Assembly (NCBI GenBank): GCA_963827935.1
Contig: CAWHCN010000004.1
Span: 1,612,001 to 1,676,000 of the forward strand
Length of the DNA: 64,000 nucleotides
Source of the DNA: DATFNV01 sp963827935
GTDB lineage: Bacteria > Planctomycetota > Planctomycetia > Gemmatales > Gemmataceae
Direction: 5' to 3'
Position 1 is the stretch's first letter. Each line of letters starts with the position of its first letter. Shown piece after piece: positions 41,147-51,472 of this stretch. A program made the translations under genes and the position numbers. The notes below the pieces were generated by a model. The model did no database searches, was not told the origin of the DNA, and worked only from the letters and a program-made list of their open reading frames with translations.

Positions 41147-41590
41147 TCACAGCTCCAGGTCGTCCAGGACAAGAATGCGGAGTTCCTGGACGCGGCGCAG
41201 GGTGAAATCGTTGGTCAGAAGCGCATCACAGGCGCCATCAAGTGAGGCAGCGACCTGAAAGGCATCCGCCAGGGCGAGGTTGTACCGGACCCGGAAATCC
41301 GCTGCTCTCCGCCGTGCCGGCGTCGAAGTGCATGAAGTTGACATGGGCACCTGATACGATCAGGTCGCTGAAATCTTGCTCCGCCTGGGCCAGCCCGCGG
41401 CGGATCGGATCAACCAGGCACTCGGCCAAGGTGATCGGGGACGTGACGGCTGGGACGCCCCGGAATCGATGCGGTCGAAGATGTCATCAACGCGGGCCAG
41501 GTAGGCCGGATTACGCTCGACGTAATAAATAACCGGCGCAGTGTCCAGAAAAAGCCGGGTCACTCCCTGTAGGGCGTCCGCGATCTTCAC
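41147..41590 (-). CDS. VapC-type PIN-domain toxin, broken
   Basis: Starts at a GTG (41590) that overlaps the stop of the upstream antitoxin. It reads VKIADALQGVTRLFLDTAP and VIYYVERNPAYLARVDDIF, with the first PIN Asp in FLDT. A frame change near 41455 gives ITLAECLVDPIRRGLAQAE (the conserved E) and HVNFMHFDAGTA; another near 41300 gives RYNLALADAFQVAASLDGA (third acidic residue), CDALLTNDFTLRR (TND) and VLDDLEL. The stop is at 41147. About 147 residues, normal for VapC, a Mg-dependent ribonuclease of toxin-antitoxin systems. Two indels would inactivate it if real. Confidence 0.75.
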
Positions 41591-41848
41591 TCTTGGCCCC
41601 TCCTGTGCAGTTCGCGATGGTCGTCGGACTCGCGCCGGCCCCGAGTCACCCAGGCCTGGGCATCCTCGCCGCACAATGGATAGGGGGCACTCCCCCGGAT
41701 CTCACGCCAGAAACGTCGTGGTGTGCCCGAAGGCTGGACCCGCGGAAGCCAGGCGCTGAAGGATGGCATCCGCCAGTTGCTGTTGTTCGGCGGGTGTCAG
41801 CCGGGCGGCTAACTCCGCGACGGCGGGGAGGGTTACGGTCTGGGCCAT
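41587..41848 (-). CDS. VapB-like antitoxin of the PIN toxin, broken
   Basis: ATG 41848 gives MAQTVTLPAVAELAARLTP and EQQQLADAILQRLAS, a helical N-terminus. After a frame change near 41745 comes RRFWREIRGSAPYPLCGED, AQAWVTRGRRESDDHREL, the C-terminal tail of a family that often pairs with PIN toxins, ending at 41587. Its TGA overlaps the GTG of the toxin gene, the usual antitoxin-toxin order and coupling. About 86 residues. Confidence 0.65.
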
Positions 41849-41997
41849 CAGTGGTCTCCTGCGCTCGGATTGGAAGCGGCACCCGAGTTGGGCGAGGGGT
41901 GACGCCGTGTAGACTCAGACTGACTGCGCCAGTCACGCCGCCGCCCAGCCCTGGATTTTAGCCTCTCCTCTGCATCAGGACAAAGGGAAGTTGCCCC

Positions 41998-42202
41998 CTG
42001 TCCCCGCAAGAAATGTAAGAGGACTGGGATTATCTGCGCACCCGCTATCCGCGGGACTTCAGCGTGACTGCGGAGCAGGCGTTCGCCTGGCACCGGGCCG
42101 AGGCCGCGAAGTGCCTGCTGGAGAAGAACCCCGGCGCCGCCCTGTTCCACACCCTGCACAGCGGCCTGGAGTGGCCCCTGCTCAGTGGCCGGCGGGGGTG
42201 GG
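41998..42202 (+). pseudogene. Second copy of the kinase-WD40 C-terminus (decayed)
   Basis: Very similar to 40901-41105, coding DWDYLRTRYPRDFSVTAEQ, HRAEAAKCLLEKNPGAALF and SGLEWPLLSGRRGW. Its equivalent of EMQEDW reads EM-stop-EDW (ATGTAAGAG). There is no upstream propeller or kinase. It is either a duplicated tail or what is left of a second kinase-WD40 gene. Confidence 0.8.
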
Positions 42203-42216
42203 AAGGGGCGGGCGGT

Positions 42217-42955
42217 TCAAGGAATGCTCAGAACCTCGCAACTCTCCTCGTAGCTCTCGTCCAAATCGAGCGGCACGGCGAGGTCGTCGGCCAGCCAAAG
42301 GGGCACTGTCGGCAATGGCCGCCCCACGCTGATGAGGGTACAGCCACGTCTCCACCAGTCCCTTATCCTCGCGCACCGTCGAGCGGCAAGCGGCGACGTA
42401 CAGGGGCGGGGGCTCGGGACTCAACAGTGGATCGGACAACTCGATCAGGTCGAGTAATTCGTCATAGAGATTGACTGTGCGCGTCGTGACCAGGTCAACG
42501 ATGACGACGGAGACACGCTCCTGGAGCAGGCCCGCGCACTTGGAGACGAAGGCGCGCCGATGCTCCGGGCGATCCTTGTTGGCGGGGCTGACGATCTCCA
42601 CGGCGGCGACAAGGCGGCAGCCGCGCTTCTGGTCAAAGACTTGCACTTCGTACACGTCCAGCGTTGGCAGATCGGTGGCAGCGGCCAAGGTCGGTCGCGG
42701 CGGGGCCCACACCGCCGTGGCAACGCCGCCGGCATCCCCGTTCCCATTGCCGGCCATGGCGTGGTCCTCGCCCTCGTGGAAGGTCGCCACGTCGATCTCA
42801 GCGCTCGATCCCGAGTGAACGCGTGGCACCGCGAAGTAGCGCGGCGGGAGTCTGCGGCGGAGCCGGGCGACGATCATCATAGGCCAGCCGCTGTGCAGGC
42901 TTTCCCAGTGGCGCACGTCATCCAGAGGGGGGCGGAAATGATCGCGCAGCGGCAT
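42217..42955 (-). CDS. DUF4058 family protein, one frame break
   Basis: Starts MPLRDHFRPPLDDVRHWES (ATG 42955), LHSGWPMMIVARLRRRLPP, RYFAVPRVHSGSSAEID, the usual opening of DUF4058 proteins. The core KRGCRLVAAVEIVSPANKD and CAGLLQERVSVVIVDLVTT resembles a restriction-endonuclease-like or Uma2-like fold region. After a change near 42340 the C-terminus is SVGRPLPTVPLWLADDLAV and DESYEESCEVLSIP, with a stop at 42217. About 245 residues. The family is common in planctomycetes and cyanobacteria; its function is unknown. Confidence 0.75.
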
Positions 42956-43076
42956 GACTCGGTCCTCCTTTGCCTTCCATGGTAGCACCTCCATCACCAT
43001 GTGCAAATGGAGCCGGGAGTCGCTCAGTCACGGCGACTGAACGACTCCCGGCCCTTGGTCGCACCGGCACAAGTCA

Positions 43077-44537
43077 TTACCCCAAAATCCCCGTCACCAC
43101 CTCCCCCTTCACCAGCTCGCGCGGCTGGTTCAGGTGGTTGTAGACGATGGTATCCGGGTTGATGCCGACGCTGTGGTAGAGCGTCGCCAGCAGCCCGCAG
43201 GGGTGGACCGGGTTTTCGAGCGGGGAGGAGCCGGTCTTGTCCGATTTGCCGTGGACGTAGGCGCGCTTGACGCCGGCGCCGGCGACGACGGCGGTGTAGC
43301 AGTAGGGCCAGTGGTCGCGGCCGTCGTCGTTGTTTTCGTTGCCGGAGGTGCTGACGCCACGCTGCGGGCTGCGGCCGAACTCACCCACCGCAATCACCAG
43401 CGTCGTCTTCAGCAGGCCGCGATCGTCCAGGTCGGCGATCAGCGCCGACAGGCCGGCGTCGAGCATCGGGGCCGACTGCGTCTTCATCCGCTTGGACAGG
43501 CCGACGTGAACGTCCCAGGAGTGGTTGTCCGAGTTGGCGACCTTGGGCCAGTTGACCTGGACGACGCGGGTGCCGGCCTCGATCAGCCGCCGCGCCAGCA
43601 GGCAGCTCTGGCCGAAGGTGTTCTTGCCGTAGCGCTCGCGGGTGGTGGCCGTCTCGCGGGCCAGGTCGAATGCCTCGCGGGCCTTGCCGGAGATTACCAG
43701 GCTCAGGGCCTTGGTGTAGTACTCGTCCAGGTCGTACTTGGCGACGGCCTTGTCGATGTCCTTCATCCCCTCGGCGATGGTCTTGCGCAGCGCGGCCCGG
43801 CGGGCGAGGCGGTCCGACGGGACCTCGACGCGCAGCTTCAGGTCATCGACCTTGATGCGGTCCATCTTGGCCATGTCCATGTCGTCGCCGGCGGGGTAGA
43901 GCAGGTACGGGTCGTAGGCCCGGCCCAGGAAGCCGGCGTTGCCCCCCTTGCCGACCACGCCCGATTCTTGCAGCGGCCGCGGCATCATGACGAACGGCAG
44001 CACCGGCTCGGTCGGCGGCTTGAACTTGATGATGTTGCAGCCGTAGTGCGGGAAGTCCTTCGGCGACGGCGGCTCCAGTTGGCCCGACGCGCTCACCTTG
44101 TCGGCCGTGTAGCCGGTCATCATCTGGTAGATGGCCGCCGTGTGGTTGAACAGCCCGTTGGGCGTGTAGCTCATCGAGCGGATCATGGTGAACTTGTCGT
44201 TCACCAGGGCCAGCTTGGGCAGGATCTCGGTGAACTGCACGCCGGGCAGCCTGGTGGCGATCGGCTTGAAGACGCTTTTGACGTTGTCGGGCACGTTGTC
44301 CTTGGGATCCCAGAGGTCCAGGTGACTGGGTCCGCCCTGGAGGTAAAGGAGGATGACGTTCTTCGCTTTGCCCCAGCCGGGGCTGCCTTCTTGCCCGCCG
44401 CCGGCCAGCGCCTTTTCGACTTGCAGGAGGTTGGCCAGGCTGAGGCCGAAGAGGCTGGCGCCGCCCACGCGGAGCACTTCGCGGCGGGTCAGGCCGTCGC
44501 AGGTATCTTTCCAGGGACGCCCGGTGATTGAAAGCAT
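43077..44537 (-). CDS. DUF1501 family Tat-exported protein
   Basis: Intact, 486 residues. The N-terminus has a twin-arginine signal, LTRREVLRVGGASLFGLSL. The core shows the DUF1501 blocks VILLYLQGGPSHLDLWDPK, DKFTMIRSMSYTPNGLFNH, TRVVQVNWPKVANSDNHSW, TTLVIAVGEFGRSPQRG and GRDHWPYCYTAVVAGAGVK, and the C-terminal ATLYHSVGINPDTIVYNHL. The family is of alkaline-phosphatase/sulfatase-like fold, hugely expanded in planctomycetes and usually paired with a DUF1549/DUF1553 cytochrome-like protein. That partner is absent here. The substrate is unknown. Confidence 0.9.
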   Translation of the reverse strand: MLSITGRPWKDTCDGLTRREVLRVGGASLFGLSLANLLQVEKALAGGGQEGSPGWGKAKNVILLYLQGGPSHLDLWDPKDNVPDNVKSVFKPIATRLPGVQFTEILPKLALVNDKFTMIRSMSYTPNGLFNHTAAIYQMMTGYTADKVSASGQLEPPSPKDFPHYGCNIIKFKPPTEPVLPFVMMPRPLQESGVVGKGGNAGFLGRAYDPYLLYPAGDDMDMAKMDRIKVDDLKLRVEVPSDRLARRAALRKTIAEGMKDIDKAVAKYDLDEYYTKALSLVISGKAREAFDLARETATTRERYGKNTFGQSCLLARRLIEAGTRVVQVNWPKVANSDNHSWDVHVGLSKRMKTQSAPMLDAGLSALIADLDDRGLLKTTLVIAVGEFGRSPQRGVSTSGNENNDDGRDHWPYCYTAVVAGAGVKRAYVHGKSDKTGSSPLENPVHPCGLLATLYHSVGINPDTIVYNHLNQPRELVKGEVVTGILG

Positions 44538-44705
44538 GGTCCGGTCCTCGGTGGGAGAGCGATGCGGGTAGGCGATCGCGTCAGGCAGGGGGGCGAATAG
44601 CGGCCGGCGTCGCGGCCAAGCTGCATGTCAAGAATATACCCGGGCGGCGCGGGCCGCGTCAACGAAATAGCATGGGCGGACACAATTCTTTGGGTTGCCC
44701 TTCCG

Positions 44706-45134
44706 TCAGTGCCAGCGATTCAGCGACCCCTCGCTGCTGGTGAACCGCACGTCGCCGTGCAGCACGCCCTTGGTGGCCAGCAACTCCTCGCCGAGGTGGC
44801 GGATCTTTGCCATCGGCCCACGCAGGATCGACACCTCCAGGCAATGGCGTTCGCCCAGATGGACGTGCAAGCTGGAGACGACAAGGTGGTGGTGATGATG
44901 TTGCTTGTCGATGAGCCGCGCCGCCAGCTCACGGGCGTGATGGTCGTAGACGAGGGTGACGACGGCCACCCCCTCGCCGCCGGCCGTCTGCTCCTCCTCA
45001 CGGATCAGGCGCTCGCGGATCAGGTCGCGGATCGCTTCGCTGCGCGTGGCGTAGCCCTTGGCCTCCGTGGTGCGGTCGAAGGCTGCCAGGAGAGCACTCT
45101 CCAGCGATATGCTGATGCGCGTGAGGCCTTCCAT
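44706..45134 (-). CDS. nikR: Nickel-responsive transcriptional regulator NikR
   Basis: Intact, 142 residues. The N-terminal ribbon-helix-helix reads RISISLESALLAAFDRTTE and YATRSEAIRDLIRERLI. The C-terminal ACT-like domain has the nickel ligands: His in DKQHHHHHLVVSSLHVHLG (positions equivalent to His76, His87, His89 of the E. coli protein) and Cys in GERHCLEVSILRG. A run of five His within it is unusual. NikR represses nickel uptake when nickel is bound. No nickel transporter or urease gene is adjacent, so its target lies elsewhere. Confidence 0.92.
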   Translation of the reverse strand: MEGLTRISISLESALLAAFDRTTEAKGYATRSEAIRDLIRERLIREEEQTAGGEGVAVVTLVYDHHARELAARLIDKQHHHHHLVVSSLHVHLGERHCLEVSILRGPMAKIRHLGEELLATKGVLHGDVRFTSSEGSLNRWH

Positions 45135-45158
45135 AACGATCCTTTCCTCTCATCATCA

Positions 45159-45215
45159 GAGCCCCGAGCGTGAGCGAGGGGTGACGGTCAGCACCCGTCG
45201 CTCACGCTCCGGGCT
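45159..45215. repeat. REP-like palindrome (GAGCCC...GGGCTC family)
   Basis: GAGCCCCGAGCGTGAGCGA at the left pairs with TCGCTCACGCTCCGGGCTC at the right, with a short loop. A close relative is inside the large Hsp70 gene at 49992-50048 and a half copy at 50420-50440. Here it lies in the leader of nikR and after the SGNH gene. Confidence 0.8.
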
Positions 45216-45232
45216 CCGACGGCGAGAGAAAA

Positions 45233-46437
45233 TCATTGCGCCACCAGTTCATACTTGTGCGTTACCGGCCCGCGCAGCCGGGCGATGTCGGCTTCCAGCT
45301 TCTCCACGACCGGGTCGAACTGGGGGATCTCGGCGGCATTTTGGCCCTGCTCGTGCTTACGGAAGCCGAAGAGGTAGGTTTCGTTCGCCGGCCGCCAGCT
45401 GTAGAAATACTGGTGGTTCTTGTCCACAACCGCCGCCCGCAGTTTTTCCGCCTGATCGAACTCGGGGCCGTGCTTCACGGCCACACCGGCAGCCCATTCG
45501 GCCGCGCTGGCCTGGGCCGCCGGCTTGCCGTCGATCTTAAGGACGTATTTGCCCACAGGCAGCTTGTCGATGCGCAGCACCCGTTCGGCCCGGGGCAGCT
45601 TGGCCCCCTTGGGGGCATCCTTCGGGGGCCGGGGCGCGGCAGCTGCTCGTCCGTCACCTCGAAACGGACGGGATACAAATGCCCCTGATCGACTTTCGCC
45701 CCACGGATCACACTCATCGCCGAGCCGTCCGCGGCAATCTGCAGGTTCCAGCGGGCTGCCTTCAGCTGCAGCCCCTGCTCCAGCGCCGCGGCCGAGCGCC
45801 AGTAACCGTAGGCGGTCAGGTGCAGCCCGTCGTCGGTGTACGGCGCCGGCGGGACGGCTTTCGTGCCATCGCCGAGCAACTGATACAGGTTCACAAACTC
45901 GTACCCGCGTTTCCGGGCGACGTTGAGCAGGACGTCCGCATAACGGCAGACATGCTGATTCTGTAGCTTCGGGTCGGGCAGAGGCCGGCCCAGGTCCTCC
46001 AGGCGCAGCGGCGATAGCAGCACCACGCGCGCCTTCGTCGAGGCCAAGTCGTCGAGGAGAACGCCGAGCTGCTTGGTGAATTTCGCCAGCCCCTCGGCGC
46101 CGGCGTAGGACTCGTTGGTGCCATACCCCACGAAGATGACGGTCGGCTTGGCGGCTCGCGTGCGCTCGATCAGGCGCTTGTAGCCGACGGCAGGTGGATC
46201 AAAGCTGGCCCGGGCCTCGCCAAACACGGTGTCGCCGCTCCAGCCGAGATTGCGGAAGGTCACACCCGGATAGCGCTCCGTCAGGGCCGTCTCCCAGTAG
46301 CCGTAGCGCTGCTCGCGCTCGATCAGCGTGCTGCCGATCAGGACGACGCGGTCACCGTCCTTGAGGGTGAAGGCATCCGCGGCGCTGGCGGTGATGGGAA
46401 ACAGAAGCGCGACGACAAGCGTGAGGGTATGGGTCAC
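45233..46437 (-). CDS. Secreted SGNH/GDSL hydrolase, one frame break
   Basis: ATG 46437 starts a signal peptide (MTHTLTLVVALLFPITASA, cleavage after ASA). Block I is GDRVVLIGSTLIE (GST in place of GDS), block II NLGWSGDTVFGEAR, block III VGYGTNESYAG, and block V DDGLHLTAYGYW (Asp-His). After residue 270 or so a frame change near 45640 leads to ERVLRIDKLPVGKYVLKID and YFYSWRPANETYLFGFRKH, ending at 45233. About 401 residues. The family includes esterases and carbohydrate de-acetylases; in planctomycetes the form with this C-terminal extension is common. Probably periplasmic. Confidence 0.8.
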
Positions 46438-46532
46438 GGTGCTCTCCGGTTGGCACTTCCTGGTGTTGAGGATTGCGGCGGTCGGAGTAGTATTGTAAGG
46501 CGCCCGCCCGTTCTGCCCCAGCGAGAAATGCC

Positions 46533-47895
<1,363 letters not shown>

Positions 47896-47903
<8 letters not shown>

Positions 47904-48403
47904 CCAGCGGAGGGGGCGCCGTTTCGGGCGCCGCGGGGGGCAGCTGCGGTGGGGCCGCTGCCGGCGCTTGCGGCACCGCCACCAGGTGCGAGCCGATCTG
48001 GTCGAGGAGGCGCTCGCTCAACCCCTGGTCGCCGAAGGTGGCCACTCGCACGCCCACCTCGGTCACCGGCCCTTCGGCAGGCACGGGGTTGTCCTGAACG
48101 GTCAGCGACAGGACGACCGCCTCTTCGCCGGCGCAGACTTTCCATCCGGGCACCGTGGGCGGTTGACTCATCCTTCAACAAGGGCATCTGCAGTTCGACG
48201 AGGGCCGTGCGCGTGGCGGCCCGGACATCTTCGACGCTGGCGAGATAAGTGCGGCTCACATTCCCCTTGTAATAGACGTAGCCGGCGACGCCGCCCGCGG
48301 CGCCGACACCGGCCGCCACCAGGCAGCCGGCATTGGCCAGCGCCAGGCCGGCCAGCGCCAGGGTGCCCAACCACGACCATCGCCTTCGCCCCTGCTTCGC
48401 CAT
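47896..48403 (-). CDS. DUF3568-like lipoprotein, one frame break
   Basis: Starts MAKQGRRRWSWLGTLALAG with lipobox LANAGC (Cys at about residue 27). Then come AAGVGAAGGVAGYVYYKGN and VSRTYLASVEDVRAATRTA, LVELQMPLLKDE, typical of DUF3568 proteins. After a frame change near 48165 the text is AGEEAVVLSLTVQDNPVPA, GVRVATFGDQGLSERLLDQ, IGSHLVAVPQ and a Pro-rich tail, ending at 47896. About 168 residues, presumably attached to the outer membrane or periplasmic face. Function unknown. Confidence 0.75.
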
Positions 48404-48563
48404 CCTGCGCCTCCTCCCGCCCCTGCGCGGGACGGGGAGTGTAGCGTCTTTGTTCCGCTGAACAAGAGCAGTCGGCGCGGCCAGTGCCTGAACATATCAT
48501 GAGTGTTGAGCCGCCGCCTCGGGGCGGTGTGTCGCCATCACGCGGGTGTCACCCCGGATCATC

Positions 48564-51455
48564 ATGCCCAAGTACCTCATCGGGATCGACCTTGGCACGA
48601 CCAATAGCGCCCTGGCCTATGTCGATCTGCAGCGCAACAAGCCAGGGACCCGAGTGGCAGGCCGTCCGGCCATCCAGACGTTTGAGGTGCCGCAACTGGT
48701 GGCGCCCGCCGAGGTAGGCCCGCGGGTGCTGCTGCCGTCGTTTCTCTATCTGCCCGGTCCGCACGAGCTGCCGCCCGGCTCGACCGCCTTGCCGTGGGAT
48801 CCGCAGCGCTCCTACGCGGTGGGCGAGTTTGCGCGGAACCACGGGGCTCGCGTGCCGGGCCGGCTCGTCACCTCGGCCAAGTCGTGGCTGTGCCACGCCG
48901 GCGTCGATCGCTCGGCCTCCCTGCTGCCGTGGAGTGCTCCGCCCGACGTGCAGCGCATCTCGCCGGTGGAAGCCTCCGCCCGCTATCTGCGGCACCTGGT
49001 TGAGGCGTGGAATCAGGCCGTCGCGCAGGGGCGCGACGAGCATCGTCTCGAAAAGCAAGCTGTCGTCCTCACCGTGCCGGCCTCGTTTGACGATGTGGCT
49101 CGCAACCTGACGGTGGAGGCGGCCCGGAAGGCGGGCCTTGAGAATCTGACGCTCCTGGAGGAGCCGCAGGCCGCCTTTTACTGCTGGCTGGCCACCGCGC
49201 TCGTGGCCGAGGCCGGGTCGCTGCCGCCCGGGGCCCTGTGCGTGGTGGTGGACGTGGGCGGCGGCACCAGCGACTTCAGCCTCATCCAGGCAATCGAGCA
49301 GCAGGGGGAGTTGACCTTCGTCCGCCAGGCGGTCGGCGATCATCTGCTGCTGGGCGGCGACAACATGGACCTGGCCCTGGCCAAGTTCGTGGAGACGAAG
49401 CTGCCCGGCGCCGGCCGGCTCGACGCCGCCGGCTACGGCATGCTGACGCAGGCCTGTCGCCTGGCCAAGGAAACGCTGTTGGCGCCCAAACCGCCCGCCA
49501 GCCACACGGTGACCGTGGTCGGCCGGGGTCGGTCGGTGGTGGGCGGCACCTTGCACACTCCCCTCACACCGGCCGATGTACAGCACCTGATGTTCGACGG
49601 CTTCTTCCCCCAGGTGCCGCGCGATGCCGAGCCGCAGCGCGGCTCGCGGACCGGCCTGCACGAAATGGGGCTGCCCTACGTCAACGATCCCGCCATCACG
49701 CGCCACCTGGCGGCCTTTCTGAAGAAGCACACGCCGGCCGGCAGCGCCCCGCACGGCATCCTCTTCAATGGCGGCGTCTTCCAGCCCGCCGCCCTGCGCC
49801 AGCGCCTGGTCGATGTGATGACCGGCTGGTACAATTCAGCCGCTGCCCCCTGGCGCCCCCTGGTCCTCACGACTCCGTCGCTCGACCTGGCCGTCGCCTG
49901 GGGTGCCGCCTATTACGGCTGGCTACGCCATACCGGCGGGCGACGCATCGGCGGCGGCATCGCCCGCTCCTATTACATTGGCGTCGCCTCTGAGCCCGAA
50001 GCGTTAGCGAGGGGTTCGAACGTCACCCGTCGCTGACGCTTCCGGCTCGAACCTCACCGTCGTCTGCGTCGTCCCGCAGCGGCTGGAAGAGGGCGAGGAG
50101 ATTCACCTGCCGAAACCCGAGCTGGAGCTGGCCCTCGGCGAGCCCGTTCTCTTTCCGCTGTACACCTCAACGGTGCGCCGGGCAGACAAGGGTGGCGACC
50201 TCCTGCACGTGGCGCCGGAGCAGCTGCTCCAGCTCCCTCCCTTGCACACGGTGTTGCGCGGCGGGAAGCGCAGCGGCGTCAAGCGAGTTCCCGTCACCCT
50301 GGCGGCCCGCAGCACCGAGATCGGCACCCTCGAACTCTGGTGCGTTGCCCGCGACGGCAACAACCGCTGGCGCCTCGAATTCAACGTGCGCGACATTGTG
50401 AAGGGCAGCGATGAACCAGCCCCGAGCGCGAGCGAGGGGGCCGGTGCCGTCACCGACATCTGGCCCGAAGCCCAGGTCCAGGAAGCGGCGCAACTTCTCC
50501 GCGCGACATATCTCCCTCTCCCCTCGGGGGAGAGGGGCGGGGGTGAGGGGGTAGAACCGAAGGAGCTGACCAAGAGCCTGGAGACCGCCCTCGACGCTCC
50601 CCGCCACGCCTGGCCGACCGGCCTGTGCCGCCGGCTGTTCGAGTTCCTGGTCGAGGTGGCCGAGCACCGCCGCCGTTCGCCGGCCCATTTCGCCCGCTGG
50701 TACAACCTGGTCGGCTACTGCCTGCGACCGGGCTTTGGCGACGCCCTCGACAAGTACCGCGTGGAGCAGTTGTGGAAGCTGCTGCACGCCCCGCCGCGCG
50801 GCGACGCGGGCCGGCCGGTCGCCCGTCAGCCGGAAGGCGGAGCGGAATACTGGATCATGTGGCGCCGCGTCGCCGGCGGGCTGAACGCTCCCCTTCAGCA
50901 GGACCTGTTCAATCGCCTGCGCCGGGTCTTTTGCCGGGCAAGGGGAAAGCCGGCGTCAAGCCCCAGGCTAACGAGCTAGCCGAGATGTCGCGCACCGCGG
51001 CCAGCCTGGAACGCCTGGAAACGAAGCACAAGGAAGCGCTCGGCGAGGGCCTGCTGAAACCGCTGAAGCGCAGCCCGGTGCCGACCTACGGCTTCTGGTC
51101 CCTGACCCGCCTCGGCGCCCGTATGCTGCTCTATGGGCCGCTGAACGCGGTGATCCATCCGGAATTCGTGCAGCGCTGGCTGGACGCGCTCCTCTCCTTC
51201 CAGCCGGGCAACCAGAGCGAGCGGCTGGGCTGGGGTTTCTGCCTCTCGCAGCTGGCGCGACGGAGCGGCCAGCGCGCCCTCGATGTGGACGATAGCCATC
51301 GGCAAAGTGTGCTGACCGTCCTTCGAAGCCTCGGCGTGCCGGACCACTGGCCGCGCATGGTCGAGGAAGTGACCGAGCTGGAACGCGACGAGCAGAGCCA
51401 GATGTTCGGTGAATCTCTGCCGATTGGGTTGCGCTTGATTCACGCCGAGGAGTAG
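48564..51455 (+). CDS. Large Hsp70-family protein, interrupted by a REP-like palindrome
   Basis: ATG 48564 starts MPKYLIGIDLGTTNSALAY (phosphate-1). LTVPASFDDVARNLTVEAA, LTLLEEPQAAFYCWLA, LCVVVDVGGGTSDFSLIQA (phosphate-2), LLLGGDNMDLALAKFVE and GILFNGGVFQPAALRQRLV (adenosine motif) follow, so the ATPase is complete. At 49992-50048 a REP-like palindrome puts the frame out. The C-terminal half continues VVCVVPQRLEEGEEIHLPK, VLFPLYTSTVRRADKGGD, ARWYNLVGYCLRPGFGDAL, and after a last change near 50935 SRTAASLERLETKHKEALG, LTRLGARMLLYGPLNAVIH to 51455. About 960 residues, longer than DnaK: a separate Hsp70 subgroup with a helical C-terminal domain. It is probably co-transcribed with the next gene. 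Confidence 0.85.
49992..50048. repeat. REP-like palindrome inside the large Hsp70 gene
   Basis: GAGCCCGAAGCGTTAGCGA pairs with TCGCTGACGCTTCCGGCTC (one or two mismatches). It is related to 45159-45215. The Hsp70 frame ends at a TGA inside its right arm (50034) and the C-terminal half is open in the next phase directly after it. Confidence 0.85.
50514..50536. repeat. Short CCCTCTCCC palindrome inside the Hsp70 C-terminal half
   Basis: CCCTCTCCC and GGGAGAGGG pair around CTCGG (50514-50536), followed by GGGCGGGGGTGAGGGGG. This resembles the arms of 31939-32051. It is read through in frame (LPLPSGERGGGEGVE), an out-of-character insert of about 15 residues; a half copy of the GAGC family lies 90 bases upstream, also in frame. 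Confidence 0.6.
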
Positions 51456-51472
51456 GCCCGCGGAGGTCCACC

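Noticed and set aside
43134..44531. 465-codon plus-strand frame opposite DUF1501
   Set aside because: It is a third-position GC shadow; the minus strand encodes an intact, well-recognised DUF1501 protein.
48549..49754. 401-codon minus-strand frame opposite the large Hsp70
   Set aside because: Composition is Arg/Gly/His-rich with no domain; Hsp70 motifs are on the plus strand.
50005..50040. GGTTCGAAC resembling a tRNA T-arm
   Set aside because: No acceptor, D or anticodon stems can be folded around it; it is part of a REP-like palindrome.
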